In this document: positions 13,762 to 19,946 of the stretch, piece by piece | Numbering within the stretch: the first letter of the stretch is position 1 | How the letters are laid out: every line of letters starts with the position of its first letter | Assembly: GCA_027485405.1 (NCBI GenBank) | Contig: JAIXRB010000080.1 | Coordinates: forward strand, 1 to 19,946 | Length of the DNA: 19,946 bases | Source of the DNA: Leptospiraceae bacterium | Lineage (GTDB): Bacteria > Spirochaetota > Leptospiria > Leptospirales > Leptospiraceae | Direction: 5' to 3' | Made by a program: the position numbers and the translations under genes | The notes under the pieces: generated by a model | The model's input: the letters and a program-made list of their open reading frames with translations, nothing else | Told to the model about the DNA's origin: nothing | The model's database searches: none

Positions 13762-15271
13762 TTTTTCGATAAACGATAGTTCGGTAGTGATACCAATGTT
13801 CTCTTGAAACAGGAATTTCCCATTCTAATTTTTCCCAGACCGAACGGTCGTTGACAATACTCGCTATCACAGGGTTCAATCGGTCAGTATCATAAACAAC
13901 AAAAGCGTCTTGTAGAGAAAGAGTTGTTTTGTATTCTTCTGAAGGAAACTCCAATTCTCCAGGTATGAACTCCAAAAGTTCAAGATTCGACAAATCAGTT
14001 CTGAGAGAAAAATAGGGGTCAGGTAGTGCTTGGAGATACACTTTCTTTTGAGCGCTTAAAGCAGTTTTAAGCCTTTCGGTTTGTGTTTTCCAAACTATTT
14101 CTGTATTGCTTTGAATCCAATGGATATAAACAAAATGGAAATTGGCTCCAAAAGAAATCACCAAACTTGCTAAAGCAACCAGAGTGAACTTTGAATCTAC
14201 TAGAAAGGCTATACCCATTGCCATCGGAAACAAGAAATGATAAACATAATACCCTTCAGTAGAGGAGTACAAAGCCAAAAGAATAGTAAAAAGCCATACT
14301 CCTAGAAACAAAAGTTTGTTTTCCTTGAGTTCCTTGTTCCCAATGTTTCTTTCGTTTTTTGCTACATAGAACAAGCATCCGAAAAAAACAATTAGCCAAA
14401 CTGCCCGGACCTTGATCCAACCAAAACCGAACAGAAAAATGTTTAGCTTTGTAATTAAAGTAAAACTGGAAAAAAGAGTTTTTTTCCGAATCAATTGAGC
14501 ACCAAACTGAATTAGAAATAAATCCCAGTCTGGATTCACGTATAGGACCCAAGCCAATATAGGAATTGAGAAGGTAAATCCAAAGCTAATTAGATTTTTC
14601 CTTTGGAAAGGAAAATAGATAAAGCCTAACCAAAAAATAGTGATTCCGAATCCTAAAGCAAAAGGATGACTTAAAACAGAAAGAGAGAAAAGAAAGCCCG
14701 CAATCAAATAGGAAAAAACTGAATCACTGTGCCATTTTAGTAAAGTTAAAAGAGAAGCTAAGAAAAAGAATGCTGTGATGCCTTCCATTCTCGCACTGTT
14801 TCCAAAGCGAAAAAAAAGAACTTCCATCAAAAGAGATAAGAAGCCCAACAAACAGGCAAGTTTTGAAAATTTGAATTCCTTGAGAATGGAATACAGTAAA
14901 ATTGCGGCTGAAAAAGAAATTAATACGGCAAACAATCGTATGGTTTCAAGAGAGATTGGAAATAAATGAAATAGATTGGATTGGGCGATCATAAATACAG
15001 GAGGCATCCAAAGTGTTTTGTGATCCATGCCTGGAATCAGTCCGCTTAGAACCGAAGTCGATAGATGACCTGTTTTAAATAAATTTTCGGAAGGAGAAAA
15101 GAAAAGGATTTCGTCAGGCCAAACCTGAGGAAGGATTCCCAGTTGTGATAGACTGAAAAACCAAAACCAAACTGAGTAAAGAATGAATAAGAGTCTGGGG
15201 TTAAGTAAGACTTGCGACAGCTTCGTTTTCTGTATCAAAGACTTCGAAAAGATCGAGTAACTCAACAACAT
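13748..15271 (-). CDS. GT39/PMT-like integral membrane glycosyltransferase
   Basis: A protein of about 507 residues with roughly ten hydrophobic helices followed by a soluble C-terminal part (about the last 120 residues). The first periplasmic loop carries W-P-D-E-I-L-F-F, matching the D-E catalytic motif of lipid-phosphosugar-dependent GT-C enzymes, and later M-P-P-V-F and S-A-R-M-E-G occur where PMT_2/ArnT relatives have P-P and R-x-E. Such enzymes move a sugar from a polyprenyl-phosphate carrier to a lipid, glycan or protein outside the membrane. The start is uncertain: ATG 15271 lies 71 nt inside the STAS gene, and TTG 15238 is the only other start before the first helix; neither has a good ribosome binding site. 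No ATG, GTG or TTG lies between the STAS stop and the first helix, so an overlap is unavoidable. Confidence 0.75.
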   Translation of the reverse strand: MLLSYSIFSKSLIQKTKLSQVLLNPRLLFILYSVWFWFFSLSQLGILPQVWPDEILFFSPSENLFKTGHLSTSVLSGLIPGMDHKTLWMPPVFMIAQSNLFHLFPISLETIRLFAVLISFSAAILLYSILKEFKFSKLACLLGFLSLLMEVLFFRFGNSARMEGITAFFFLASLLTLLKWHSDSVFSYLIAGFLFSLSVLSHPFALGFGITIFWLGFIYFPFQRKNLISFGFTFSIPILAWVLYVNPDWDLFLIQFGAQLIRKKTLFSSFTLITKLNIFLFGFGWIKVRAVWLIVFFGCLFYVAKNERNIGNKELKENKLLFLGVWLFTILLALYSSTEGYYVYHFLFPMAMGIAFLVDSKFTLVALASLVISFGANFHFVYIHWIQSNTEIVWKTQTERLKTALSAQKKVYLQALPDPYFSLRTDLSNLELLEFIPGELEFPSEEYKTTLSLQDAFVVYDTDRLNPVIASIVNDRSVWEKLEWEIPVSREHWYHYRTIVYRKNVSN

Positions 15272-15536
15272 CAAAAACTTTTTTCACAGGTGGGGTGATG
15301 CAACAGAGTTTTAGTTTGCGACCTTGTTTGTCCAATTCTCTCACCATACCTACAAAAATCCGGATACCGGATGAAGAAATGTACGAAATAAGCTCTAGGT
15401 TGATGATGATATCACCTTCTCCGCTCTGCACATCTGGAGCTAGTTTTGCTTCCACCTCGTCCGAATGGGTGATGTCCAATCTTCCGTTTAGGTGAACTAG
15501 CGTGCTCTTACCGATTTTCTTAGTTTTGATTTCCAA
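15201..15536 (-). CDS. STAS-domain anti-sigma factor antagonist (SpoIIAA/RsbV-like)
   Basis: A 111-residue single STAS domain. It starts with EIKTKKIGKSTLVHLNGRLD and contains the phosphorylatable-serine region INLELISYISSSGIRIF, as in SpoIIAA/RsbV, where a kinase anti-sigma factor phosphorylates the serine. The frame is open to GTG 15554, but that codon has no ribosome binding site. TTG 15536 has AAAGG 6 nt upstream and gives the family's normal N-terminus. No anti-sigma kinase, PP2C phosphatase or sigma gene is in the window, so its partners must be elsewhere. The downstream membrane glycosyltransferase gene overlaps its 3' end, which might link envelope glycosylation to this signalling, though the overlap may only reflect compaction. 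Family sure. Confidence 0.9.
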   Translation of the reverse strand: MEIKTKKIGKSTLVHLNGRLDITHSDEVEAKLAPDVQSGEGDIIINLELISYISSSGIRIFVGMVRELDKQGRKLKLCCITPPVKKVFDVVELLDLFEVFDTENEAVASLT

Positions 15537-15542
15537 GGGGAA

Positions 15543-15547
15543 CCTTT
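15543..15547 (-). promoter_or_regulatory. Ribosome binding site setting the STAS start at 15536
   Basis: On the minus strand AAAGG lies 6 nt before TTG 15536. It falls inside the longer reading frame from GTG 15554, which has no such motif. It therefore favours the TTG start. Confidence 0.5.
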
Positions 15548-15589
15548 GGTTCACAATACAGGAACAAAGGCTGAATTCGCAAGAAATTT

Positions 15590-16246
15590 TTACGCCGCTT
15601 TTGGAAACTTTAACAGTTCTGGTCTTTTTTGGTTCTTAATCTCCTGATTTTTCCACCTAGGAGGGTGTTTTAGCCCCAGGAAACGGCTGATTTCTAACGA
15701 AGAATTGCCTTGGAGCCGTAGCATCTTTGAAATCAGCCTACGAATCTGAGCACTGTTCAGTTTTAACCCTGATTCCATACTAAATTTTTCCAGGATTTTT
15801 TGGACAGACCGTACTGACCTTTGTTTGAGACCCGAAGGATGCGGAAAAAGAAACGGAATCAATGCCTCATTTTTTGAAAAGTTGACTAGATGCTGGAATA
15901 GCCAATTGGGTAAAATCACTGTTCGTTTTGCTAGGTGACAATCGTTGTCAATAGTTAATTCATGGGTTCGGGCGTCTAAACCATTCTTTTCTAATAGAAT
16001 GACTTCTTTGGGAGTGATCCCGGAATGAAGAATAAGAGCCATGATAAGAAACTGAGAATATCTATGTTTTCGCCATGCTTGGAGAACTGATAGAATTTTC
16101 TCTTTCTCTTGGGTTGAGAAATCAAAATCATCTAAGCTTATGATAGATGGAAGAGGAAAGCGATTTGGTTCTATACTTGATTTGTCTTGGAGATCCATAA
16201 GAAAAGGAGCTATGAATCTAATCAAAAAGTAGAAACTGTCAAACAT
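15590..16246 (-). CDS. Degenerate tyrosine-recombinase-like protein, probably non-catalytic
   Basis: A 218-residue protein (202 if ATG 16198 is used). The mid region LIMALILHSGITPKEVILLE has the shape of the integrase block with G-L-R-x-x-E-L, but Thr78 stands where the first catalytic Arg belongs. LNSAQIRRLISKMLRLQGNS followed by SLEISRFLGLKHPPR resembles the H-x-x-R ... L-G-H block, with Ala166 in place of His and Arg169 kept. No tyrosine follows. Ile-Arg residues and helix spacing are kept but the nucleophile and most of the catalytic set are lost. I infer a DNA-binding relic or repurposed Xer-like domain, not an active recombinase. The start is uncertain: neither ATG has a clean ribosome binding site. 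It is upstream of the STAS gene by 53 nt and divergent from telA. Resemblance is by eye only. Confidence 0.5.
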   Translation of the reverse strand: MFDSFYFLIRFIAPFLMDLQDKSSIEPNRFPLPSIISLDDFDFSTQEKEKILSVLQAWRKHRYSQFLIMALILHSGITPKEVILLEKNGLDARTHELTIDNDCHLAKRTVILPNWLFQHLVNFSKNEALIPFLFPHPSGLKQRSVRSVQKILEKFSMESGLKLNSAQIRRLISKMLRLQGNSSLEISRFLGLKHPPRWKNQEIKNQKRPELLKFPKAA

Positions 16247-16328
16247 TTTTCTGTCTGACGCCTCACTTTCGAATGCATTTTCTGCTTGCTTGCACTCTTT
16301 TTAAAGGCAGTCTTTCCCTGAAAGCAAT

Positions 16329-16332
16329 AGGA
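16329..16332 (+). promoter_or_regulatory. Ribosome binding site of telA
   Basis: AGGA lies 8 nt before ATG 16341. The 94-nt gap from the divergent recombinase-like gene (16247-16340) should hold the operon promoter; I found no convincing -35/-10 pair in it. Confidence 0.55.
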
Positions 16333-16340
16333 ATATCTGA

Positions 16341-17411
16341 ATGAACGAAATCGAAAAAATCCCCACCGACAAAGAAATGGTTCTGACTCCGGAAGAGACT
16401 GAGAAAGCAAAGCAATTAGCAAGCCAATTGCAATTGAAAGAACCAAATGACATTATTCAATTCGGTTCTTCCGTCCAACAGCGAGTCTCAGAGTTTTCAG
16501 ACAAAGTTTTGAATGAAATCAAGACAAAAGACGCGGGTTATGCTGGGGAGCTACTCAATAATTTACTGTTTAAAGTTAAAGATATGGACCTCGATAGTTT
16601 TAATGGTGAAGGAAGTTTCATTTCAAAGATTCCCGTTTTAGGAGGTTTGTTTGATGCCTCAAAGAAATTCATCGCCAAATTCGAATCCATCCAAGGACAA
16701 ATCGAAAAAATTGTAGATGAGTTGCATAGCGCTAGAACCAATCTAACGAAAGACATTACACTCTTGCAGGCGTTGTACGAAAAGAATTTAGAGTATTTTA
16801 AAGATATGCAAATTCACATTGCCGCTGGCGAGTTAAAGGTTAAAGAGTTTCGAGATAAGACTTTGCCTGAGTTGCAAGCGAGTGCCAAAGAAAAAGGAGA
16901 TACCATAAGCTCTCAAGTTTTTCAAGACATGAATCAGTTAGTGGATCGGTTTGAAAAAAAAGTTCACGATCTCAAACTGAGCCGAATGCTCTCTCTTCAA
17001 ACAGGACCTCAGATTCGTTTGATTCAAAATGGTAACCAGCTATTGGTTGAAAAAATCCAAAGCTCTATTTTAAACACTATCCCGCTTTGGAAAAACCAAA
17101 TAGTTATAGCTCTTGGATTGTTACGACAAAAGAAAGCATTACAGGCGCAACAAGAAGTAAGCAAAACAACCAATGACCTTCTACAAAAAAACGCAGAAAT
17201 GTTGAAAACTGGAGCTGTTGAAATTGCGAAAGAGTCTGAAAAAGGAATTATTGAAATTGAAACCTTGAAGAAAGTGAATACTCAATTGATAGAGACAATT
17301 ACGGAAACACTGAAAATCCAGGAAGAAGGTAGAATCAAACGAAAGGATGCTGAGGTGGAATTGATTAAACTTGAGTCCGAGATTAAACAAAAATTGATTT
17401 CAACCAAATGA
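16341..17411 (+). CDS. telA: TelA family protein (toxic anion resistance family)
   Basis: A 356-residue, mostly helical, soluble protein matching the TelA family (PF05816). Seen: an acidic, Glu/Lys-rich start, a conserved-looking SKIPVLGGLFDASKKFIAKF block (about 95-114), long amphipathic helices in which SLQTGPQIRLIQNGNQLLVE (about 216-235) and a following T-I-P-L-W-K-N-Q stretch resemble the family's core, and a C-terminal coiled coil rich in Glu, Lys and Ile. TelA homologues were first linked to tellurite resistance but the mechanism is unknown; many also belong to stress or antimicrobial tolerance loci. It has a good ribosome binding site and overlaps the next gene by ATGA. The DUF4870-XpaC neighbour is the expected partner. 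Family sure, function open. Confidence 0.88.
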   Translation: MNEIEKIPTDKEMVLTPEETEKAKQLASQLQLKEPNDIIQFGSSVQQRVSEFSDKVLNEIKTKDAGYAGELLNNLLFKVKDMDLDSFNGEGSFISKIPVLGGLFDASKKFIAKFESIQGQIEKIVDELHSARTNLTKDITLLQALYEKNLEYFKDMQIHIAAGELKVKEFRDKTLPELQASAKEKGDTISSQVFQDMNQLVDRFEKKVHDLKLSRMLSLQTGPQIRLIQNGNQLLVEKIQSSILNTIPLWKNQIVIALGLLRQKKALQAQQEVSKTTNDLLQKNAEMLKTGAVEIAKESEKGIIEIETLKKVNTQLIETITETLKIQEEGRIKRKDAEVELIKLESEIKQKLISTK

Positions 17412-18301
17412 TAAAACAACAAGACGCAAATTTGGTCACTGATTCCGAAGAAAAAAAATGGGCTAGGCGTGCCCATTTAAGCACTCTCCTTTCCTATCCA
17501 TTATTCTTTTTGCCTTTTTCTTTTCCTTGGGTGGTTGTTGGAAACATTGCATCTCCTTTCTTGCATTTTTTGTCCCGAAAAAAGGGCTCTTATTCAGCAA
17601 AGCAAGCGTTAGAAGCTATTTATCTGCAAAGTCTATTGGCTTTGATGGTTTGGGGTGTGTTCTCTAAATTTTCAGATGATCGTTTTCTTTTGGTTCTTGG
17701 TTTGGGAGGCGTCCTTATTTTGCATATCATTTTGCTTTCCATTGGCGTTTTTAAAACCACTTTGGGAAAAGAGCACCACTATCCTTTTAGTTTTTTTCCG
17801 GCTTTGTTTCGAAACAAGCGAACAATAGAAAATTGGAAAGAAATCAAAACGAAGTTAAGCGCTGGAACAGATTTTTCAGACTACAAAGCAATGGTAGAAA
17901 AGATAGATTTGTTTCAATCCAATTTGAAATCGGAATTGGAACAATTTTCTGATCCAACTTTGAAAGCTTTGGGTTTAGACTTTGAAACACAATTAGATGA
18001 AATCCGAAGGCGACTGGCTGAAGAACCTATACGATTCAAACAAGCAAAACAATTTCTTCAATACTTTCCTGAATCAACTTTAAAAGTTGTGCAAAGCTAT
18101 AATAAGCTCGGCTTCTCTAAGTTAACAAATCAAGAAGACGAAGAAAGTATAAAAAGAAAAGAAAACTTAAAGTCGTTGTTTGAGAGTTTGAATCAAACTT
18201 CTAAACAGGTGAATTTAAAGTTAAAATCTGAAGAAGCCTTTCATTTAGATGTTGAAATCAATGCTTTGAAGAAGAACGTAGAGTATGGCGGTTATACTTG
18301 A
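17408..18301 (+). CDS. DUF4870-XpaC fusion membrane protein
   Basis: A 297-residue protein. Residues about 15-115 hold hydrophobic helices and match DUF4870 in order: W-A-R-R-A-H-L-S-T-L-L-S-Y, then GNIASPFLHFLSRKKGSYS, then AKQALEAIYLQSLLALMVWG. Residues about 155-297 are soluble and helical and match the XpaC family (5-bromo-4-chloroindolyl phosphate hydrolysis protein): FLQYFPESTLKVVQSYNKLG corresponds to that family's Y-L-P-x-T-L-K-x-x-x-x-Y segment, and the end DVEINALKKNVEYGGY is also typical. XpaC genes lie next to telA in many Gram-positive bacteria. Fusing a membrane anchor to XpaC suggests the TelA-XpaC complex acts at the inner membrane, which is an inference. It overlaps telA (ATGA) and the next gene (TTGA). 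No catalytic residues are known for XpaC. Confidence 0.72.
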   Translation: MIKQQDANLVTDSEEKKWARRAHLSTLLSYPLFFLPFSFPWVVVGNIASPFLHFLSRKKGSYSAKQALEAIYLQSLLALMVWGVFSKFSDDRFLLVLGLGGVLILHIILLSIGVFKTTLGKEHHYPFSFFPALFRNKRTIENWKEIKTKLSAGTDFSDYKAMVEKIDLFQSNLKSELEQFSDPTLKALGLDFETQLDEIRRRLAEEPIRFKQAKQFLQYFPESTLKVVQSYNKLGFSKLTNQEDEESIKRKENLKSLFESLNQTSKQVNLKLKSEEAFHLDVEINALKKNVEYGGYT

Positions 18302-19098
18302 ATTCAGAAATTAAAAATAGATTCTTACATTTCTCTAATTTTCTTCCCCAAGTCGGTCATTTTCTAATCGAAAAGCATGAAGACGCAAACCTTAAAATCA
18401 ACGAAAAGGCTTCCTTTGATTTAGTCACAGAAGCTGATCTCGGATCCGAGAAAATGGTCATTGACGAGATTCAAAAATTCTTTCCAAGAGATGGCTTTTT
18501 ATCCGAAGAATTTGGGGCTTATGATGGCACTTCCGGTTTTCGTTGGATCATTGATCCTGTTGACGGAACTACGAACTATGCTCATGGATTGCCCTTGTAT
18601 GGCGTAAGTGTCGGTTTAGAAGATGAAAGTATAAAAAACTCAGTTCTAGGTTTGGTGCTTTTTCCAGAATTAAGAACTTTTTACCATGCCTCATTGGGTG
18701 GCGGTGCGTTTCGAGATGGAAAACCTATCCATGTTTCTACAAAAAAGAGTATGAAAGACTCTCTCTTTGTTACTGGATTTCCCTATGATAGAAACAACTC
18801 GATGGAATCGCTGTTACAGTATTTTAAATCAATTTTAAAAAAATCCCGGGGAATTAGGCGAACTGGAGCCGCCACAATAGATCTTTGTTGGGTAGCTGAT
18901 GGAAAGTTTGATGGTTATTATGAAATAGGCTTAAAGCCTTGGGACATGGCGGCGGCGGGTTTAATTGTACTTGAGGCAGGGGGTCGTGTAACATCCATGG
19001 ATGGAAACGATTTTAATCCTTATTTGCCGAGCATTTTGGCAACCAATGGCTTTTTGCATGAAAGCCTTCTGAACGAATTTGAAAACACTATTCTTTGA
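18298..19098 (+). CDS. Inositol monophosphatase family protein (SuhB-like)
   Basis: A 266-residue protein, the usual length for IMPase/SuhB, Mg2+-dependent phosphatases of inositol-1-phosphate or related sugar phosphates. Motifs: DLVTEAD (about 41-47), FLSEEFG with metal-binding Glu70, WIIDPVDGTTNYAHGLP (Asp86, Asp89), and KPWDMAAAGLIVLEAGG (Asp216). All metal ligands are present. The start is TTG 18298, overlapping the XpaC-like stop as TTGA, with GGCGG upstream; the next candidates would cut into the N-terminal helix. As third gene of the telA operon it may be there only by linkage, or its product may act on a phosphorylated envelope or signalling sugar. Which substrate it uses cannot be read from the sequence. 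Its end overlaps the convergent GT4 gene by 11 nt. Confidence 0.92.
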   Translation: MNSEIKNRFLHFSNFLPQVGHFLIEKHEDANLKINEKASFDLVTEADLGSEKMVIDEIQKFFPRDGFLSEEFGAYDGTSGFRWIIDPVDGTTNYAHGLPLYGVSVGLEDESIKNSVLGLVLFPELRTFYHASLGGGAFRDGKPIHVSTKKSMKDSLFVTGFPYDRNNSMESLLQYFKSILKKSRGIRRTGAATIDLCWVADGKFDGYYEIGLKPWDMAAAGLIVLEAGGRVTSMDGNDFNPYLPSILATNGFLHESLLNEFENTIL

Positions 19099-19946
19099 TC
19101 ACTTCGTTTACGAACTCTAAAAGTTTTTCTTGGATAACAGGTTTTGAAAAATTCAAGGCGACGTATTTGTAGCCGTTTTCACCCATTCGTTCTCTAGTCG
19201 CTTTGTTTTTGATTAAGTAATACAAGATAGGCGAAAAATCTTTTTCATCCAAATAAAAAAGCCCACCTTGGCTTCGTAAGCAATGACCCTTCATTACTTC
19301 TGAATTGCCATTTACCAAAACTGGTTTTTTGAAAGTCCAACTTTCCATAGTCGCAATAGAAAAACTTTCATAAGGAGAGGGATTGAGAAATATATCAGTT
19401 TGATTTAAAATTTCGTATTTTCGTTCTTCTGAAATGTAGCCCGGGCTATCAACCCATTCAGGGATAAAATTAGGTGGTAAATGATTTGCACCCAGACAAG
19501 TTAATTTCCATTTGATACTAGGGTATTTTTTTTGAAAAGAAGTCAAAAAAGAAAAGAGATGATCATATCCTTTGGATAGATCTAGCCTACCAATGGTTGT
19601 TAACCGAATTTCCATGGATTTAGAAGAATTTTCCTCTAATGAAACTGTTGGAAAATCTATATATGTTCCAATGATTCTATGAAACTTGGGATACTTTTTA
19701 AAGTGTCGAATGTAAAGTTCTCTTTCCTCGGGAGCGTTGAACCCAAAATTCAAAGAATCAACGTAAGTTCGTTTGTATACCGGAAGTTGTAAAACTGGTT
19801 CCTCATGGAAAGTTGGAATTATTATAAATTTACCTCTGATTTTGGGTGTAAGATAAACTATTGGATAGTACAAATAGCCGATTAAGATAATACATTTGAA
19901 TTCACATTCTCTTTTTAAGAATTCTTTGCAAAGGCTGGGTGTATAA
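19088..19946 (-). CDS. GT4 family glycosyltransferase, 5' end outside the window
   Basis: The frame is open from the TAG-side stop at 19088 to the right edge, so the gene is partial and its first part (about 80-110 residues of the donor-independent half) is missing. Although a TTG lies at 19873, the frame continues through it with ECEFKCIILIGYLYY and further upstream, so that TTG is not the start. Seen: GKFIIIPTFHEEPVL, IGRLDLSKGYDHL, which is the usual start of the second Rossmann domain, then PSPYESFSIATMES, giving the E-x7-E donor-binding motif of GT4 enzymes, and RERMGENGYKYVALNFS near the end. Retaining glycosyltransferases of this family build lipopolysaccharide and other surface glycans. 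Acceptor and donor unknown. The 3' end overlaps the IMPase gene by 11 nt. Confidence 0.9.
   Translation of the reverse strand, partial: YTPSLCKEFLKRECEFKCIILIGYLYYPIVYLTPKIRGKFIIIPTFHEEPVLQLPVYKRTYVDSLNFGFNAPEERELYIRHFKKYPKFHRIIGTYIDFPTVSLEENSSKSMEIRLTTIGRLDLSKGYDHLFSFLTSFQKKYPSIKWKLTCLGANHLPPNFIPEWVDSPGYISEERKYEILNQTDIFLNPSPYESFSIATMESWTFKKPVLVNGNSEVMKGHCLRSQGGLFYLDEKDFSPILYYLIKNKATRERMGENGYKYVALNFSKPVIQEKLLEFVNEVIKE

Noticed and set aside
16341..18301. telA and XpaC as sign of a plasmid or transferred resistance island
   Set aside because: Codon and base use look like the neighbours, no mobile genes or repeats flank them, and the adjacent recombinase-like gene lacks catalytic residues.
19088..19873. 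A complete 261-residue glycosyltransferase starting at TTG 19873
   Set aside because: The same frame stays open to the window edge with plausible coding sequence, and the N-terminal Rossmann half would be missing; it is a partial gene.

Overview
The window looks like chromosomal DNA from a spirochaete of the genus Leptospira, probably one of the less AT-rich saprophyte-like lineages. This is inferred from moderately AT-rich coding sequence, many short lipoproteins with relaxed lipoboxes (LNC, ITC, LSC), the birA-coaX pair, and the style of the prfA, STAS and hybrid-kinase genes. No search was run, so the genus is inferred and the species is not claimed. I see no rRNA, tRNA, CRISPR, insertion sequence or prophage. 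Gene density is very high: no stretch over 300 bases lacks a gene, and the largest gaps are about 95-120 bases at divergent promoters.

Layout. 1-2057 (+): the tail of an unidentified gene, a Nudix hydrolase, a membrane-anchored nitrilase-fold protein that seems to have lost its catalytic cysteine, and a 64-residue four-cysteine protein behind its own promoter. 2054-3795 (-): an EcsC-like protein coupled by a 4-nt overlap to a lipoprotein. 3826-4887 (+): prfA. 4947-7454 (+): a lipoprotein subtilase of the kexin/proprotein-convertase type with a P domain but no pro-domain, followed by a separate secreted protein that looks like the missing pro-domain. 7447-10041 (-): cheY-like, cheC-like and hybrid histidine kinase genes with no intergenic bases between them. 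10142-10549 (+): a MORN-repeat lipoprotein. 10565-11458 (-): metF. 11576-13122 (+): birA and coaX. 13111-15536 (-): a STAS anti-anti-sigma protein, a GT39-like membrane glycosyltransferase and a GDSL/SGNH lipoprotein. 15590-16246 (-): a degenerate tyrosine-recombinase-like protein. 16341-19098 (+): telA, a DUF4870-XpaC fusion and an inositol monophosphatase, joined by 4-nt overlaps. 19088-19946 (-): the C-terminal part of a GT4 glycosyltransferase that runs off the right edge.

How genes work together. Housekeeping functions (release factor 1, methylenetetrahydrofolate reductase, biotin ligase, pantothenate kinase) are interleaved with envelope and signalling modules. The most interesting module is the protease pair, which reads as a subtilase whose pro-domain (normally an intramolecular chaperone and inhibitor) is supplied in trans by the next gene. 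The CheY-CheC-hybrid kinase set forms a compact soluble phosphorelay. TelA with XpaC is a recurrent pair of unknown mechanism. Four of the five convergent gene pairs overlap at their 3' ends, so no intergenic terminator fits there.
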